A stretch of DNA of 30,178 nucleotides from Clostridium sp. (GTDB taxonomy: Bacteria > Bacillota > Clostridia > Lachnospirales > Lachnospiraceae). Shown piece by piece: positions 30,131 through 30,178 of the stretch. The position numbers were made by a program, and so were the translations under genes. The notes beneath the pieces were generated by a model. It was not told the DNA's origin. It ran no database searches and worked only from the letters and a program-made list of their open reading frames with translations. The stretch's first letter is position 1, and each line of letters starts with the position of its first letter. The DNA lies in assembly GCA_023664325.1 (NCBI GenBank), contig JAMPFS010000038.1:1-30178 (forward strand). The letters run 5' to 3'.

Positions 30131-30173
30131 AACCACCGGCTTAGCCGGTGGTTTGCTCACGCCCTATAAGGGC
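30131..30173. repeat. Two adjacent perfect hairpins at the window edge
   Basis: AACCACCGGC-TTA-GCCGGTGGTT (30131-30153, 10-bp stem) and GCCCT-ATA-AGGGC (30161-30173). The compact, GC-rich pair in an AT-rich context resembles insertion-sequence ends of the IS200/IS605 type or a repetitive extragenic palindrome; the window ends too soon to decide. The 29998-30130 stretch otherwise holds only the terminator-like hairpin. Confidence 0.6.
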
Positions 30174-30178
30174 TTGTT

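Noticed and set aside
1..30178. tRNA, rRNA, riboswitch or integrase genes
   Set aside because: None could be recognised by eye on either strand; a covariance-model scan would be needed to exclude small structured RNAs.

Overview
The window looks like a chromosomal stretch of a Firmicute of the class Clostridia, most likely a Lachnospiraceae gut-type anaerobe. This is inferred from strong AGGAGG-type ribosome sites, low-to-moderate GC, BceRSAB-like and Bcr-like two-component/ABC modules, rubrerythrin, a DUF4179 anti-sigma factor, VanZ-like and DUF1538/PII-like proteins, cysteine-ladder LRR proteins and two PD-(D/E)XK Rpn/transposase-like paralogues. No 16S or tRNA is present, so the taxonomy is only indicative. 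Apart from a short-chain dehydrogenase, an island at 9.9-12.8 kb and an XRE regulator, all genes lie on the minus strand.

Layout. (1) 1-1747: 5' part of hsdR (type I restriction), cut by the window edge. (2) 2032-2937: SDR oxidoreductase on the plus strand. (3) 2959-9392: a BceRSAB-type envelope-stress module (response regulator, kinase, ABC ATPase, FtsX-type permease). It is split by an AlbA_2/Schlafen-like ATP-binding gene that directly follows the kinase. A 46-bp sequence flanks the regulator-kinase-AlbA block in direct orientation. One copy sits in the palindromic leader of the ABC operon; the other is one arm of a roughly 200-bp palindromic, MITE-like element upstream of the regulator. 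(4) 9855-12764: AT-rich plus-strand island of orphan immunity-like genes (SMI1/KNR4, DUF600/YezG-like), an unknown protein, a small remnant and an Rpn-like nuclease. (5) 12838-17786: two tandem secreted Ig-like/LRR proteins, a divergent XRE regulator with a palindromic operator candidate between them, and a small coiled-coil protein.

(6) 18000-25090: a second two-component/ABC module, transcribed DUF1538 - PII-like - response regulator - ATPase - permease, then interrupted, then the histidine kinase. The interruption is a two-gene cassette (short HipA-like kinase plus an overlapping unknown small protein). An 85-bp direct repeat with 3 mismatches flanks it, and each copy carries the same extended -10 promoter candidate. 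One copy would drive the cassette, the other the kinase. (7) 25209-28709: rubrerythrin, TfoX-N protein, VanZ-like protein, DUF4179 anti-sigma and ECF sigma factor. (8) 28829-30178: second Rpn-like nuclease with a GRAE repeat, a short remnant resembling the start of an ISLre2-type transposase, and strong hairpins at the edge.

How it fits together. Both two-component/ABC modules carry OmpR-type direct-repeat candidates in front of their ABC genes (TAAGAT/TAAGGT at 5969-5995, GTTAA at 22136-22163), so each kinase/regulator pair probably induces its transporter against peptide antibiotics. Both modules have been invaded by an unrelated ATP-binding regulator or kinase gene. This shared pattern, and especially the repeat-flanked HipA-like cassette, is the most interesting signal in the window.
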